Source: IMCC45349 sp047219225 (GTDB taxonomy: Bacteria; Bacteroidota; Bacteroidia; Flavobacteriales; Flavobacteriaceae). Taken from it: a stretch of 64,000 bases of DNA. The translations under genes were made by a program, and so were the position numbers. Positions 49,360 through 57,970 of this stretch are shown piece after piece; position 1 is the stretch's first letter; the number at the start of each line of letters is the position of its first letter. The notes beneath the pieces were generated by a model. That model did no database searches and was not told the DNA's origin. It saw nothing but the letters and a program-made list of their open reading frames with translations. The stretch covers positions 496,001 through 560,000 of the forward strand of contig NZ_CP178208.1 in assembly GCF_047219225.1 (NCBI RefSeq), given 5' to 3'.

Positions 49360-51100
49360 ACTGTACTTCGTATAAGTTTTTGTAATATCCTTCTTGTTTG
49401 TTCAACAGTTCTTGGTGAGTTCCTTGTTCTACAATTTTACCAGCATCCATCACTATAATATTATCAGCTTTTTTAATAGTTGCCAATCGATGCGCTATTA
49501 CAATTGAAGTACGTCCTTTTGTTATTTTATCTGTTGCCTCTTGTATTAATTGTTCAGAATAAGAATCGACTGACGATGTAGCTTCATCTAGAATTAATAT
49601 ACTTGGATTAGTTACAAAAGCTCTTAAAAAAGATATTAATTGTCTTTGTCCAGAAGATAACATTACACCTCGTTCCTTTACATTATAATGATATCCATTA
49701 GGTAAACTCATGATAAAATCATGAATACCTATTTGTTTTGCAGCCTCATGAACTTGTGCTTCGGTAATATCTTTATTATTTAAAGTAATGTTATTTAAAA
49801 TTGTATCAGCAAACAAAAACACATCTTGTAGTACTATTGCTATTTGCTTCCTTAATGAGTTTAACTCAAATGTTTTAGTATCTACATTATCAATTAAAAT
49901 CTTTCCAGAATTAATATCGTAAAATCTATTTAATAAGTTAATAATAGTAGACTTACCTGCTCCTGTTGCACCAACAATAGCAACAGTTTGTCCTGCTTCA
50001 ACATTAAACGAAATTCCTTTTAGCACTTCTTCATCTTCAACATAAGAAAAGTGTACATCCTTAAAATCAATATCTCCTTTAAAATTTGAAGCTATCTTAC
50101 TGCCTTTATCTTCAATACTAGATTCAGTGTCCAATACTTTAAAGACTCTGTCTGCAGCAACCATTCCCATTTGCAGCGTGTTAAACTTATTTGCTATTTG
50201 ATTTAACGGTCTAAATATCATTGGAATATACATAATAAAAGCTGTTAAATCTCCTATTGTTCCTTTACCATTTACAACATCGTATCCTCCCTTCCAAATT
50301 ACCAAACCTAAAGTTATAGATGACAAAAGCTCAGCAATTGGAAAGAATATAGAATTATACCAAACTGTTTTTAACCAACCTTTTTTATGTCTTTCATTGA
50401 TTTTTTTGAAATTTTCATACTCTATATCTTCTCTAGCAAAAAGCTGAAGGATTTTCATACCTGTAACACGTTCTTGCACAAATGAGTTTAAGTTAGAAAC
50501 CTCTGTTCGCACTTCTTCAAAAGCCTTTTTCATGAACTTCTGAAATATTTTAGTTGCAAAAACAACTATTGGAAGCGTACAGAATACAATAATACTAAGG
50601 CGCCAATTCATCCAAAACATCATACCTGCAACAACAAGCATCTTTAAAATATCACTAAATATCATAAATAACCCTTGTCCAAAAATGTCAGCAATACGCT
50701 CCATATCTGTAACTGCTCTAGTAATCAAAACACCAACAGATGAATTATCGTAGTACTTCATTTTAAATCCTAAAATGTGCTTAAACAACTTAACCCTTAT
50801 ATCTCTAACTACTGATTGCCCTAACCAACTTGCATAATAAATAAACAACAAATGACATATTACTTCTAATAATAGAAGCCCAAGTATAGTCATAACATAT
50901 ACAAGAAAACCTTCACTAAGTTTTGTATTAATATTATTATCAATTGCTAACTGCAAAACTTTTGGTCTAAGTGCACCAAAGCCTGCCAATCCAATAACAG
51001 TTATAAGAGATAATACAAATACCCAACGGTAAGGCTTTATATATTCTAACAGCCTTTTAAACAGCTGAGCATCAAAAACATTTTCTTTAGTTTTACCCAT
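49328..51100 (-). CDS. MsbA/LmrA-like ABC exporter (fused membrane and ATPase domains)
   Basis: A 590-residue half-transporter working as a dimer. Residues 1-320 hold six helices, with coupling helices such as FEEVRTEVSNLNSFVQERVTGMKILQLFARE. Residues about 345-580 form the ATPase with Walker A GATGAGKST, Q-loop IVLQDVFLFADTI, signature LSSGQ, Walker B ILILDEATSS and H-loop IAHRLATI. It exports lipids or drugs. Its ATG at 51100 overlaps the 3' end of truA by 8 nt, so the two are co-translated. Confidence 0.92.
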   Translation of the reverse strand: MGKTKENVFDAQLFKRLLEYIKPYRWVFVLSLITVIGLAGFGALRPKVLQLAIDNNINTKLSEGFLVYVMTILGLLLLEVICHLLFIYYASWLGQSVVRDIRVKLFKHILGFKMKYYDNSSVGVLITRAVTDMERIADIFGQGLFMIFSDILKMLVVAGMMFWMNWRLSIIVFCTLPIVVFATKIFQKFMKKAFEEVRTEVSNLNSFVQERVTGMKILQLFAREDIEYENFKKINERHKKGWLKTVWYNSIFFPIAELLSSITLGLVIWKGGYDVVNGKGTIGDLTAFIMYIPMIFRPLNQIANKFNTLQMGMVAADRVFKVLDTESSIEDKGSKIASNFKGDIDFKDVHFSYVEDEEVLKGISFNVEAGQTVAIVGATGAGKSTIINLLNRFYDINSGKILIDNVDTKTFELNSLRKQIAIVLQDVFLFADTILNNITLNNKDITEAQVHEAAKQIGIHDFIMSLPNGYHYNVKERGVMLSSGQRQLISFLRAFVTNPSILILDEATSSVDSYSEQLIQEATDKITKGRTSIVIAHRLATIKKADNIIVMDAGKIVEQGTHQELLNKQEGYYKNLYEVQFMKEEQNLVN

Positions 51101-51842
51101 TTAAAAAAATCTCATTTGGATATTCAACCTTAACTAAATACAAAGCGTGTCCTGGAGCAGAAGCACCTGCTTTTGTTCTGTCTTTAGATTGAATAATTTT
51201 ATGAAAGTCATCAATTGTAGTTTTTCCTAAACCTATATCTATCATCGTTCCTACAATCGCTCTTACCATATTTCTTAAAAATCTATCTGCCTGAATACAA
51301 AACCTTAAATTACTGTCTTCAAGTTTCCATTCGGCTTTCATCATTTTACAATTATAAGTCTTTACATCTGTATTTGATCGAGAAAAGCATTGAAAATCTT
51401 TATATTGAAATAAAACTTGAGTAGCTTCTTTCATTTTTTCAATATTCAATTGATGCTTTAGGTAATATGAATTATCAAAATTAAAAACATCCTTTTCCAA
51501 ATTAATATCATAAAAGTAAGTTCTACTTACAGCATCAAATCTAGCATGTGCGTTATCTTTTACTTTTACAATTTTATGAATAGCTACATCTTTTGGCAAA
51601 AAGGAGTTCAGCTTAAATTTTAAATGGTCTACATCAATCTTTTCTTCATAATCAAAATGAGCAAACATTTGCTTAGCATGTACACCAGCGTCTGTTCTTC
51701 CAGCACCAACAATACTCATTTTAATCCTCAATAACTTAGATAAACCATCTTCAATAACTTCTTGTACAGTTATCGCATTTGGTTGATTTTGCCAACCATG
51801 ATAGTGCTTTCCGTTATATGATAATTCGATAAAATATCTCAA
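51093..51842 (-). CDS. truA: tRNA pseudouridine(38-40) synthase
   Basis: Makes pseudouridine at tRNA positions 38-40. The start is placed at TTG at 51842 (MRYFIELSYNGKHYHGWQNQ as translated), giving 249 residues, the family length. The ATG at 51896 lies upstream of a TATCTTTG -7 element (51881-51874) and so is outside the predicted transcript. Catalytic Asp is in VGAGRTDAGVHA. RNMVRAIVGTMIDIG and TKAGASAPGHALYL follow. The exporter gene overlaps its end. Confidence 0.93.
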   Translation of the reverse strand: MRYFIELSYNGKHYHGWQNQPNAITVQEVIEDGLSKLLRIKMSIVGAGRTDAGVHAKQMFAHFDYEEKIDVDHLKFKLNSFLPKDVAIHKIVKVKDNAHARFDAVSRTYFYDINLEKDVFNFDNSYYLKHQLNIEKMKEATQVLFQYKDFQCFSRSNTDVKTYNCKMMKAEWKLEDSNLRFCIQADRFLRNMVRAIVGTMIDIGLGKTTIDDFHKIIQSKDRTKAGASAPGHALYLVKVEYPNEIFLNG

Positions 51843-51873
51843 TCTAAATTGATATTTTTGCTTTGTAAAGCAA

Positions 51874-51881
51874 CAAAGATA
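51874..51881 (-). promoter_or_regulatory. -7 element of truA
   Basis: On the minus strand TATCTTTG, about 32 nt before the TTG start at 51842 and downstream of the ATG at 51896. It decides the translation start of truA. No clear upstream TTG at 17-21 nt. Confidence 0.5.
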
Positions 51882-51922
51882 ATTAGACTTTATCACTTTA
51901 TGTTTAGCATTAACATTTTATA

Positions 51923-52414
51923 ATGACAAAAATTCTTTTACTATCTGATACGCATAGTTATATAGGCGAAGACATATTAAAATATGTAAAACAAGTAGAC
52001 CAAGTATGGCACGCTGGAGACATTGGTGATTTATCAGTTACTGATGCTATAAAAAACTTAAAACCATTAAAAGCTGTTTATGGTAATATTGATAGTAAGG
52101 ATGCTAGATTAGAATTTCCTGAACATAATCGTTTTTTTTGCGAAAATGTAGATGTATGGATAACTCATATTGGCGGTTACCCAAATAGATACAACCCCAA
52201 TATTAGAGAAGAAATAAAAAGTAATCCTCCAGACCTATTTATATGTGGGCATTCTCATATACTTAAGGTTATGCCTGACAAAAAACTAGGTTTAATACAT
52301 ATGAATCCTGGAGCTATTGGAAAACATGGATTTCATAAAGCTAGAACAATGCTTCGTTTTGAAATTAACGGAAAAGAAATAAAAAATTTAGAAGTGATTG
52401 AATATAAAAGATAA
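51923..52414 (+). CDS. YfcE/MJ0936-type metallophosphoesterase
   Basis: A 163-residue phosphodiesterase with all the metal motifs: LSDTHSYI (DxH), HAGDIGD, GNID, ITHIGG and GHSHILKV. This small family hydrolyses phosphodiesters (model substrates) and often has no known physiological substrate. It is single, with a strong terminator at 52413-52446, and divergent from truA. Confidence 0.92.
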   Translation: MTKILLLSDTHSYIGEDILKYVKQVDQVWHAGDIGDLSVTDAIKNLKPLKAVYGNIDSKDARLEFPEHNRFFCENVDVWITHIGGYPNRYNPNIREEIKSNPPDLFICGHSHILKVMPDKKLGLIHMNPGAIGKHGFHKARTMLRFEINGKEIKNLEVIEYKR

Positions 52415-52446
52415 AAAAAGCCGAAACTTACGTTTCGGCTTTTTTT
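52413..52446 (+). terminator. Terminator of the phosphoesterase gene
   Basis: AGCCGAAAC / GTTTCGGCT over a 4-nt loop, preceded by A6 and followed by T7. Placed before the convergent DUF4293 gene. Confidence 0.92.
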
Positions 52447-52473
52447 CGCACTAATACTACTAAGATGATAGGT

Positions 52474-52887
52474 TTATCTTAATCGATCTACAGATTTTAC
52501 GAGTTCTTCATCCTTTTTGATGGCTTTATTAGCTAAAACCAGAAATACGATAGAAAAAATAGGTAGAAGCATCCCAATACCTTTCTCAGAAACATCAGTA
52601 GTTTCTCCAGATAAATTTAGTGATCGATACACAAATAATCCTAGTAAAATAAAGTTCAATATTATATTAAGACGTCCAATTACAAATTGGGTTTGTCTAT
52701 TTTTAAACATACTTATAGAAACCAAAGATAACACAGCTGAACCAATAAATAAAGACAAAAACAACATTTCGTCTTTTGCAAAAACTATTTGTTCTCCTTT
52801 ATTAACCCATAAATTAAATACAAATATTAACCCAGAAGAAATTCCTGCGGCTATCAATAAATATATTGTTTGTATTCTTTGTATCAT
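52474..52887 (-). CDS. DUF4293 membrane protein
   Basis: A 137-residue protein with four hydrophobic helices (about residues 8-28, 42-60, 70-88 and 105-122) and the family start MIQRIQTIYLLIAAG. Function unknown. It is divergent from rho, a neighbourhood I recall as common in this phylum. Confidence 0.9.
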   Translation of the reverse strand: MIQRIQTIYLLIAAGISSGLIFVFNLWVNKGEQIVFAKDEMLFLSLFIGSAVLSLVSISMFKNRQTQFVIGRLNIILNFILLGLFVYRSLNLSGETTDVSEKGIGMLLPIFSIVFLVLANKAIKKDEELVKSVDRLR

Positions 52888-53114
52888 CTATTCTTTTTTA
52901 CAGAAGCACAAAAATAACAGTTTCTTTTTTATTACATATATATTTTTTTAAAAATAAAGTTGTATTATTGCAATAGTAATGCATAAAACTATCTGTTTTT
53001 ATTTGCATTAAATCTTCAAAAGATAAATCAATTTAATTTTCTCCACGAATTCTCTCTAAAAGAAAACCTTGGATTAATTTAATCACATAAATTACACATT
53101 AATCACATTCAATA

Positions 53115-54749
53115 ATGTTTGAAATAGCACAATTAAAAGAAAAGAAACTTCCTGAATTACAAGAAATTGCTAAGCAATTAAAAATTTCAAAGTATCGTTC
53201 ATTAAAAAAACTAGATTTAGTATATCAAATATTAGATCATCAGGCAGCAAATCCTACTGAGATAAAAGAACCTGAACAAAAAAGAGCTCCAAGACCAAGA
53301 AGAGAAAGAGTTCAAAGAAAAAAAGAAGCGCCTCAACAAAAGTCTATTGAATTCAAGGACAATAAAACAGAAGAAGCTGCTCCCCAAAAACAAACAAAAG
53401 AGACTACTAATAAAGATAACCAAAGTCGTCCTCAACAAAAGGACAAACCAAACCGTCCTCAACAAAAAGACAAAGACAACCAGAAGCGCTCTCAACAAAA
53501 AGATGATCGTCCACAACAAAAAGATAAGGACAATCAAAAACACAGAGATAATAAATCTTCTAATAATAGAAACCAAAACAACAATAACGGAAATAAAGAC
53601 AATAGAAACAGGTATAGAGAACCTGATTTTGAATTTGATGCCATTATTGAAAGTGAAGGTGTTTTAGACATCATGCAAGATGGCTATGGTTTCTTACGTT
53701 CATCAGATTATAATTATTTATCATCTCCTGATGACATTTATGTATCTCAATCTCAAATTAGACTATTTGGTCTTAAAAAAGGTGACACTGTATTAGGAAA
53801 TGTAAGACCTCCTAAAGAAGGTGAAAAATACTTCCCTTTAATTAAGGTTAACAAAATTAATGGCTTAGATCCTCAAGTAGTTAGAGACAGGGTGTCCTTT
53901 GAACACTTAACACCATTATTCCCAAAGGAAAAATTCAATATTGCTGAAAAGCAAAGTACTATTTCTACTAGAATAATGGATTTATTTTCTCCTATAGGTA
54001 AAGGACAACGTGGAATGATTGTATCTCAACCTAAAACGGGAAAAACAATGTTACTTAAAGATGTAGCAAACGCTATTGCTGCAAATCATCCAGAAGTTTA
54101 TCAAATGATATTATTAATTGATGAACGTCCTGAAGAAGTAACAGACATGCAACGAAATGTAAGAGGTGAAGTAATTGCTTCTACATTTGACAAAGAAGCT
54201 CATGAGCACGTAAAAATTGCAAATATTGTATTAGAAAAAGCAAAAAGACTTGTTGAATGCGGTTATGATGTTGTTATTTTACTAGATTCTATTACGCGTT
54301 TAGCAAGAGCATACAACACAGTACAACCAGCTTCTGGAAAAATATTAAGTGGTGGTGTTGATGCAAATGCATTACACAAACCAAAAAGATTCTTTGGTGC
54401 TGCCAGAAATATAGAAAATGGAGGATCTCTTTCTATAATCGCAACTGCTCTTACTGAAACTGGTTCTAAAATGGATGAAGTGATTTTTGAAGAATTTAAA
54501 GGAACTGGTAATATGGAATTACAATTAGATAGAAAAATATCTAACAGAAGAATATTCCCAGCTATCGATCTTACTTCTTCTAGTACACGTAGAGATGATT
54601 TATTACTCGATGACAATACTATTCAAAGAATGTGGGTAATGCGCAAATATTTAGCAGACATGAATCCTGTAGAAGCGATGGAATTCATCAATGATAGATT
54701 TAAACAAACTAGAAACAACGAAGAGTTTTTAATTTCAATGAATGGTTAA
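53115..54749 (+). CDS. rho: Transcription termination factor Rho with disordered linker
   Basis: A 544-residue hexameric RNA helicase, about 125 residues longer than E. coli Rho. Residues 1-45 are the Rho N-terminal helix bundle (IAQLKEKKLPELQEIAKQL). Residues about 50-170 are a low-complexity linker rich in Gln, Lys, Asp, Asn and Arg with QQKDK repeats. Then come the RNA-binding cold-shock fold (GVLDIMQDGYGFLRSSDYNYLSSPDDIYVSQSQI) and the RecA-like motor with Walker A KTGKT, LLIDERPEEVTDM and the Q/R loops (ARAYNTVQPASGKILSGGVD). The linker is similar to the one that drives phase separation of Rho in Bacteroides. Terminator at 54775-54809. Confidence 0.97.
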   Translation: MFEIAQLKEKKLPELQEIAKQLKISKYRSLKKLDLVYQILDHQAANPTEIKEPEQKRAPRPRRERVQRKKEAPQQKSIEFKDNKTEEAAPQKQTKETTNKDNQSRPQQKDKPNRPQQKDKDNQKRSQQKDDRPQQKDKDNQKHRDNKSSNNRNQNNNNGNKDNRNRYREPDFEFDAIIESEGVLDIMQDGYGFLRSSDYNYLSSPDDIYVSQSQIRLFGLKKGDTVLGNVRPPKEGEKYFPLIKVNKINGLDPQVVRDRVSFEHLTPLFPKEKFNIAEKQSTISTRIMDLFSPIGKGQRGMIVSQPKTGKTMLLKDVANAIAANHPEVYQMILLIDERPEEVTDMQRNVRGEVIASTFDKEAHEHVKIANIVLEKAKRLVECGYDVVILLDSITRLARAYNTVQPASGKILSGGVDANALHKPKRFFGAARNIENGGSLSIIATALTETGSKMDEVIFEEFKGTGNMELQLDRKISNRRIFPAIDLTSSSTRRDDLLLDDNTIQRMWVMRKYLADMNPVEAMEFINDRFKQTRNNEEFLISMNG

Positions 54750-54774
54750 CATCATTTGATTTATTACAAATAAC

Positions 54775-54809
54775 AAAAAAAGGCTTAATTAAATAATTAA
54801 GCCTTTTTT
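54775..54809 (+). terminator. Terminator of rho
   Basis: AAGGCTTAATT / AATTAAGCCTT across a 4-nt loop, A-run before and T-run after. Confidence 0.92.
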
Positions 54810-54841
54810 CATATCACAATGTAAACTTTAAATTTTACAAA

Positions 54842-54870
54842 TAAAAAAAGCCCTTCATTTCTGAAAGGCT
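54842..54870 (-). terminator. Terminator of rpsT
   Basis: AGCCCTTCA / TGAAAGGCT (one G-U-type pair), with seven T after it on the minus strand. Confidence 0.85.
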
Positions 54871-54891
54871 TCTTAATATCTTTTCTACTTC

Positions 54892-55143
54892 TTATAAAGC
54901 AGCAACATGCTTAGCTAAACCGGATTTAAGATTTGCAGCTTTATTTGCATGAATAATGTTATTCTTTGCTAACTTATCAATCATTGATGCTACAGAAGGA
55001 AACAACTTCTCAGCTTCATTCTTCTCAGTCATTTCACGTAATTTCTTAATAGCATTACGCGTAGTTTTATGCTGATATTTATTTCTAAGACGTTTAGTCT
55101 CGTTGCTTCTAATTCTTTTTAACGCTGACTTATGATTTGCCAT
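54892..55143 (-). CDS. rpsT: 30S ribosomal protein S20
   Basis: An 83-residue basic ribosomal protein: ANHKSALKRIRSNETKRLRNKYQHKTTRNAIKKLREM and the conserved NIIHANKAANLKSGLAKHVAAL tail. It lies 36 nt downstream of tRNA-Glu on the same strand, probably in one transcript from the promoter at 55358-55387, so ribosomal and tRNA synthesis are coupled. Confidence 0.97.
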   Translation of the reverse strand: MANHKSALKRIRSNETKRLRNKYQHKTTRNAIKKLREMTEKNEAEKLFPSVASMIDKLAKNNIIHANKAANLKSGLAKHVAAL

Positions 55144-55178
55144 TTGTTCTTTGTTCTTTTTTTTAATATAAAAAATTG

Positions 55179-55250
55179 TAGCCCGTAGGGGAATCGAACC
55201 CCTCTTACCAGGATGAAAACCTGGCGTCCTAGCCGATAGACGAACGGGCC
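55179..55250 (-). tRNA. tRNA-Glu (anticodon TTC)
   Basis: 72 nt on the minus strand. Acceptor GGCCCGT / ACGGGCT (one G-U at 1-72), anticodon stem CCAGG/CCTGG around loop TTTTCAT (anticodon TTC), T arm GGGG-TTCGATT-CCCC. No encoded CCA. Standard T and D loops, in contrast with tRNA-Arg at 28482-28555. Confidence 0.95.
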
Positions 55251-55357
55251 ATTTAATTGAGTGCGCAAATTTAAATTATTTTTTTAAATCTGCAAAAATC
55301 TTTACAATTTACTCAAAAATTATTTCAATTAACTCAGCAACGTTTCCATTGCGGGTG

Positions 55358-55387
55358 CAAAGATACACCTATTTTTAAATGTTGCAA
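55358..55387 (-). promoter_or_regulatory. Promoter of the tRNA-Glu/rpsT unit
   Basis: On the minus strand TTG (55387-55385), 19 nt, TATCTTTG (55365-55358), then CACCCGC. A near-perfect match to the phylum's promoter and to the tRNA-Arg promoter context TTTGCACCC. Confidence 0.85.
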
Positions 55388-55420
55388 CAACAAATTGTTT
55401 TTTTTTGAAAAAAAATTCAA

Positions 55421-56899
55421 TTAATATGCTTTTGCAAACAATACACGTTGCTTAGATGGTTTCCCTGTTAATACACAAACACCTTCTTCTTCCTTGTTTT
55501 CTAGAGGAATACATCTAATTGTTGCTTTTGTTAACTCTTTTATCTTGTCTTCTGTTTCCATAGTGCCATCCCAATGAGCAGAAATAAATCCTCCTTTAGA
55601 CTCTAACACATTTTTAAACTCCCCAAAAGAATTAACCTCAGTAATATGCTCATTTCGGTATTCTAATGCTCTATTATATAATGATTCTTGAATTTCGTCC
55701 ATTAAAGCAACAACTGTTTCCTCAATAGCATCAATTTGAATTACTTCTTTAGTTAACGTATCTCGTCTCGCTAACTCAACAGTTCCATTTTCTAAATCTT
55801 TTGGTCCAATTGCAATTCTTAATGGTACACCTTGTAATTCATGTTGTGCAAACTTTGCTCCTGGTCTAAACGTTGTTCTATTATCAAATTTAACCGAAAC
55901 ATTTCTAGCTCTTAACTTTGCAGTTATATCATTAACCACATTCGTAATTGCTTCTAACTGCTCATCATTTTTATAAATTGGTACAATAACAACTTGGTTT
56001 GGCGCTAAATTTGGAGGTAACACTAACCCCTTATCATCACTATGGGTCATTATTAAGGCTCCCATTAAACGTGTAGAAACTCCCCATGATGTTGCCCAAA
56101 CATAATCTTGCTTTCCTTCCTTATTCGTAAACTTAACATCAAATGCTTCAGCAAAATTCTGTCCTAAAAAGTGAGAAGTTCCAGCCTGTAAAGCTTTTCC
56201 GTCTTGCATTAATGCCTCAATGCACATAGTCTCCTCTGCTCCAGCAAAACGTTCACTTTCAGTTTTTAAACCTTGAATTACTGGTATAGCCATAAAATTC
56301 TCTACAAAATCGGCATATACACCATTCATTAATTTTGTTTCTTCCCAAGCTTCTTCTCTAGTTGCATGTGCTGTATGCCCTTCTTGCCATAAAAACTCTG
56401 CAGTTCTTAAAAACAATCTTGTACGCATTTCCCAACGTACTACATTAGCCCATTGATTTACAAGTATTGGCAAATCTCTATACGATTGAATCCATCCCTT
56501 ATATGTATTCCATATAATTGCCTCACTTGTAGGTCTAACAACTAACTCTTCTTCTAACTTTGCTTTAGGGTCTACTCTTAACTTTCCTTTATTATCTGGA
56601 TCATTCTGTAAACGATAATGTGTAACTACGGCACATTCTTTAGCAAATCCTTCTGCATTTTTTTCTTCAGCTTCAAATAAACTTTTTGGGACAAAAAGTG
56701 GAAAATATGCATTTTGATGTCCAGTTTCTTTAAACATTCTATCTAATTCTGCTTGCATTTTTTCCCAGATAGCATAACCATATGGCTTAATAACCATACA
56801 TCCTCTAACGGCCGAATTTTCAGCTAAATCTGCTTTAACAACTAATTCGTTATACCATTTTGAATAATCTTCGCTTCTACTTGTAAGATTCTTACTCAT
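55421..56899 (-). CDS. proS: Prolyl-tRNA synthetase (archaeal/eukaryal-type)
   Basis: Charges tRNA-Pro with proline. The 492-residue class II enzyme lacks the bacterial editing domain and resembles the archaeal/eukaryal-type ProS found in many Bacteroidota. Motif 2 is TRLFLRTAEFLWQEGHTAHA, motif 3 lies in the AGTSHFLGQNF and GPKDLENGTVELARRDT parts, and RPTSEAIIWNTY is a conserved element. The C-terminus ends VLTGKPSKQRVLFAKAY. It is single and divergent from the 57001 gene. Confidence 0.95.
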   Translation of the reverse strand: MSKNLTSRSEDYSKWYNELVVKADLAENSAVRGCMVIKPYGYAIWEKMQAELDRMFKETGHQNAYFPLFVPKSLFEAEEKNAEGFAKECAVVTHYRLQNDPDNKGKLRVDPKAKLEEELVVRPTSEAIIWNTYKGWIQSYRDLPILVNQWANVVRWEMRTRLFLRTAEFLWQEGHTAHATREEAWEETKLMNGVYADFVENFMAIPVIQGLKTESERFAGAEETMCIEALMQDGKALQAGTSHFLGQNFAEAFDVKFTNKEGKQDYVWATSWGVSTRLMGALIMTHSDDKGLVLPPNLAPNQVVIVPIYKNDEQLEAITNVVNDITAKLRARNVSVKFDNRTTFRPGAKFAQHELQGVPLRIAIGPKDLENGTVELARRDTLTKEVIQIDAIEETVVALMDEIQESLYNRALEYRNEHITEVNSFGEFKNVLESKGGFISAHWDGTMETEDKIKELTKATIRCIPLENKEEEGVCVLTGKPSKQRVLFAKAY

Positions 56900-56963
56900 A
56901 TATTGTAATTTGGCACAAAAATTGTGACTATGTTAAATAATAAAATAGTTCGACAAAACTAAC

Positions 56964-56971
56964 TATTTTTG
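56964..56971 (+). promoter_or_regulatory. -7 element of the RPRTTT-repeat lipoprotein gene
   Basis: TATTTTTG matches TAnnTTTG. Transcription would start near 56978, after the ATG at 56974, so it supports the start at 57001. Confidence 0.5.
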
Positions 56972-57000
56972 TTATGTTCAACAATTTAATTTATAGAGAT

Positions 57001-57951
57001 ATGCAATTATATTACGTATTGAATTCTAAAATACGCTTAATTAGTGTTTTTAGTTTAGTATTTGGTTTGTTTTCCTGTGGATCATACCAGTACGTTGGTT
57101 ATGATGATGACAGTATTTATGGTGATTCTGAAAAGAAAGTTGAATACGAAGAAGCAGAAGTAGTTACAGAAGTAAATAGCAATTCTACTTATTATGAAAA
57201 TTACTTCAAAGAAAAATCGAATCAATACGAAAGTATACCTCAAGATGAGGATATTATTTTTACAGACATTGATAGCTATGAAGGGAACTATAGTGACACT
57301 GCAAATGACTCTACAGTATATAACGAGGGTTATGCTGGTTGGGGACAAAACAACACTAATGATGTAACTATAAATGTATATAACACTAGACCATTTTACT
57401 CATCACTTTGGTGGGGAAGACCTTATTATTCAAATTGGTGGAGATGGAATTACGGTTGGGGATTCTATGGTCCTAACTATTGGCACAACCCTTATTTTGC
57501 TTGGGGTAATCCTTATTGGAATTATGGATTTTATGGATTTAATTATGGTTATGGATACCATCATTTTCACAATCCGTATTACAATGGATATTATAGTAGA
57601 AGAGCTGTTGCTTATAATAGAGGTAGAAGAGGCACAAATAGCTTAACTACATTAAGCAGACGAGGTAATACTGTTAGTTCAAGATCAACAATAACTAGGC
57701 CTAGAACTTCTTTTACTTCTAGACCAAGAACTACAACAAGACCTAGAACGACAACCTCTAGACCTAGAACTGCAACCTCTAGACCTAGAACGACAACAAG
57801 GCCAAGAACTACAACAAAACCTAGAACTACAACTTCTAGACCTAGAACTTCTCAACCAAGAACTATTACTAGACCATCTACTTCTACTCCAAGATCAAGT
57901 GGAGGTAGCAGAGGTGGAAGATCAGGTGGTTCAAGAAGAGGAGGCATATAA
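57001..57951 (+). CDS. Lipoprotein with aromatic linker and RPRTTT repeats
   Basis: A 316-residue protein from the ATG at 57001 (MQLYYVLNSKIRLISVFSLVFGLFSC; lipobox Cys26). An acidic region (YVGYDDDSIYGDSEKKVEYEEAEV) is followed by a Trp/Tyr/Gly/Asn-rich stretch (WWGRPYYSNWWRWNYGWGFYG, GYGYHHFHNPYYNGYY), then a strongly basic tail with about ten RPRTTTS-type repeats and a Gly/Ser/Arg end. I recall similar flavobacterial genes sometimes annotated as prolyl-tRNA synthetase because of their neighbour; no enzyme motif is present. It is probably an outer-membrane lipoprotein with a disordered, arginine-rich tail. Confidence 0.7.
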   Translation: MQLYYVLNSKIRLISVFSLVFGLFSCGSYQYVGYDDDSIYGDSEKKVEYEEAEVVTEVNSNSTYYENYFKEKSNQYESIPQDEDIIFTDIDSYEGNYSDTANDSTVYNEGYAGWGQNNTNDVTINVYNTRPFYSSLWWGRPYYSNWWRWNYGWGFYGPNYWHNPYFAWGNPYWNYGFYGFNYGYGYHHFHNPYYNGYYSRRAVAYNRGRRGTNSLTTLSRRGNTVSSRSTITRPRTSFTSRPRTTTRPRTTTSRPRTATSRPRTTTRPRTTTKPRTTTSRPRTSQPRTITRPSTSTPRSSGGSRGGRSGGSRRGGI

Positions 57952-57970
57952 ACCCATATAATCAAAAACT

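Noticed and set aside
53232..53667. ORFs in other frames of the rho linker (114 and 106 codons)
   Set aside because: They arise from the low-complexity QQKDK region read in other frames and have no start signals.
57001..57951. Prolyl-tRNA synthetase annotation for the repeat lipoprotein
   Set aside because: The protein has a lipoprotein signal and no synthetase motif. The real proS is the neighbouring gene at 55421-56899.
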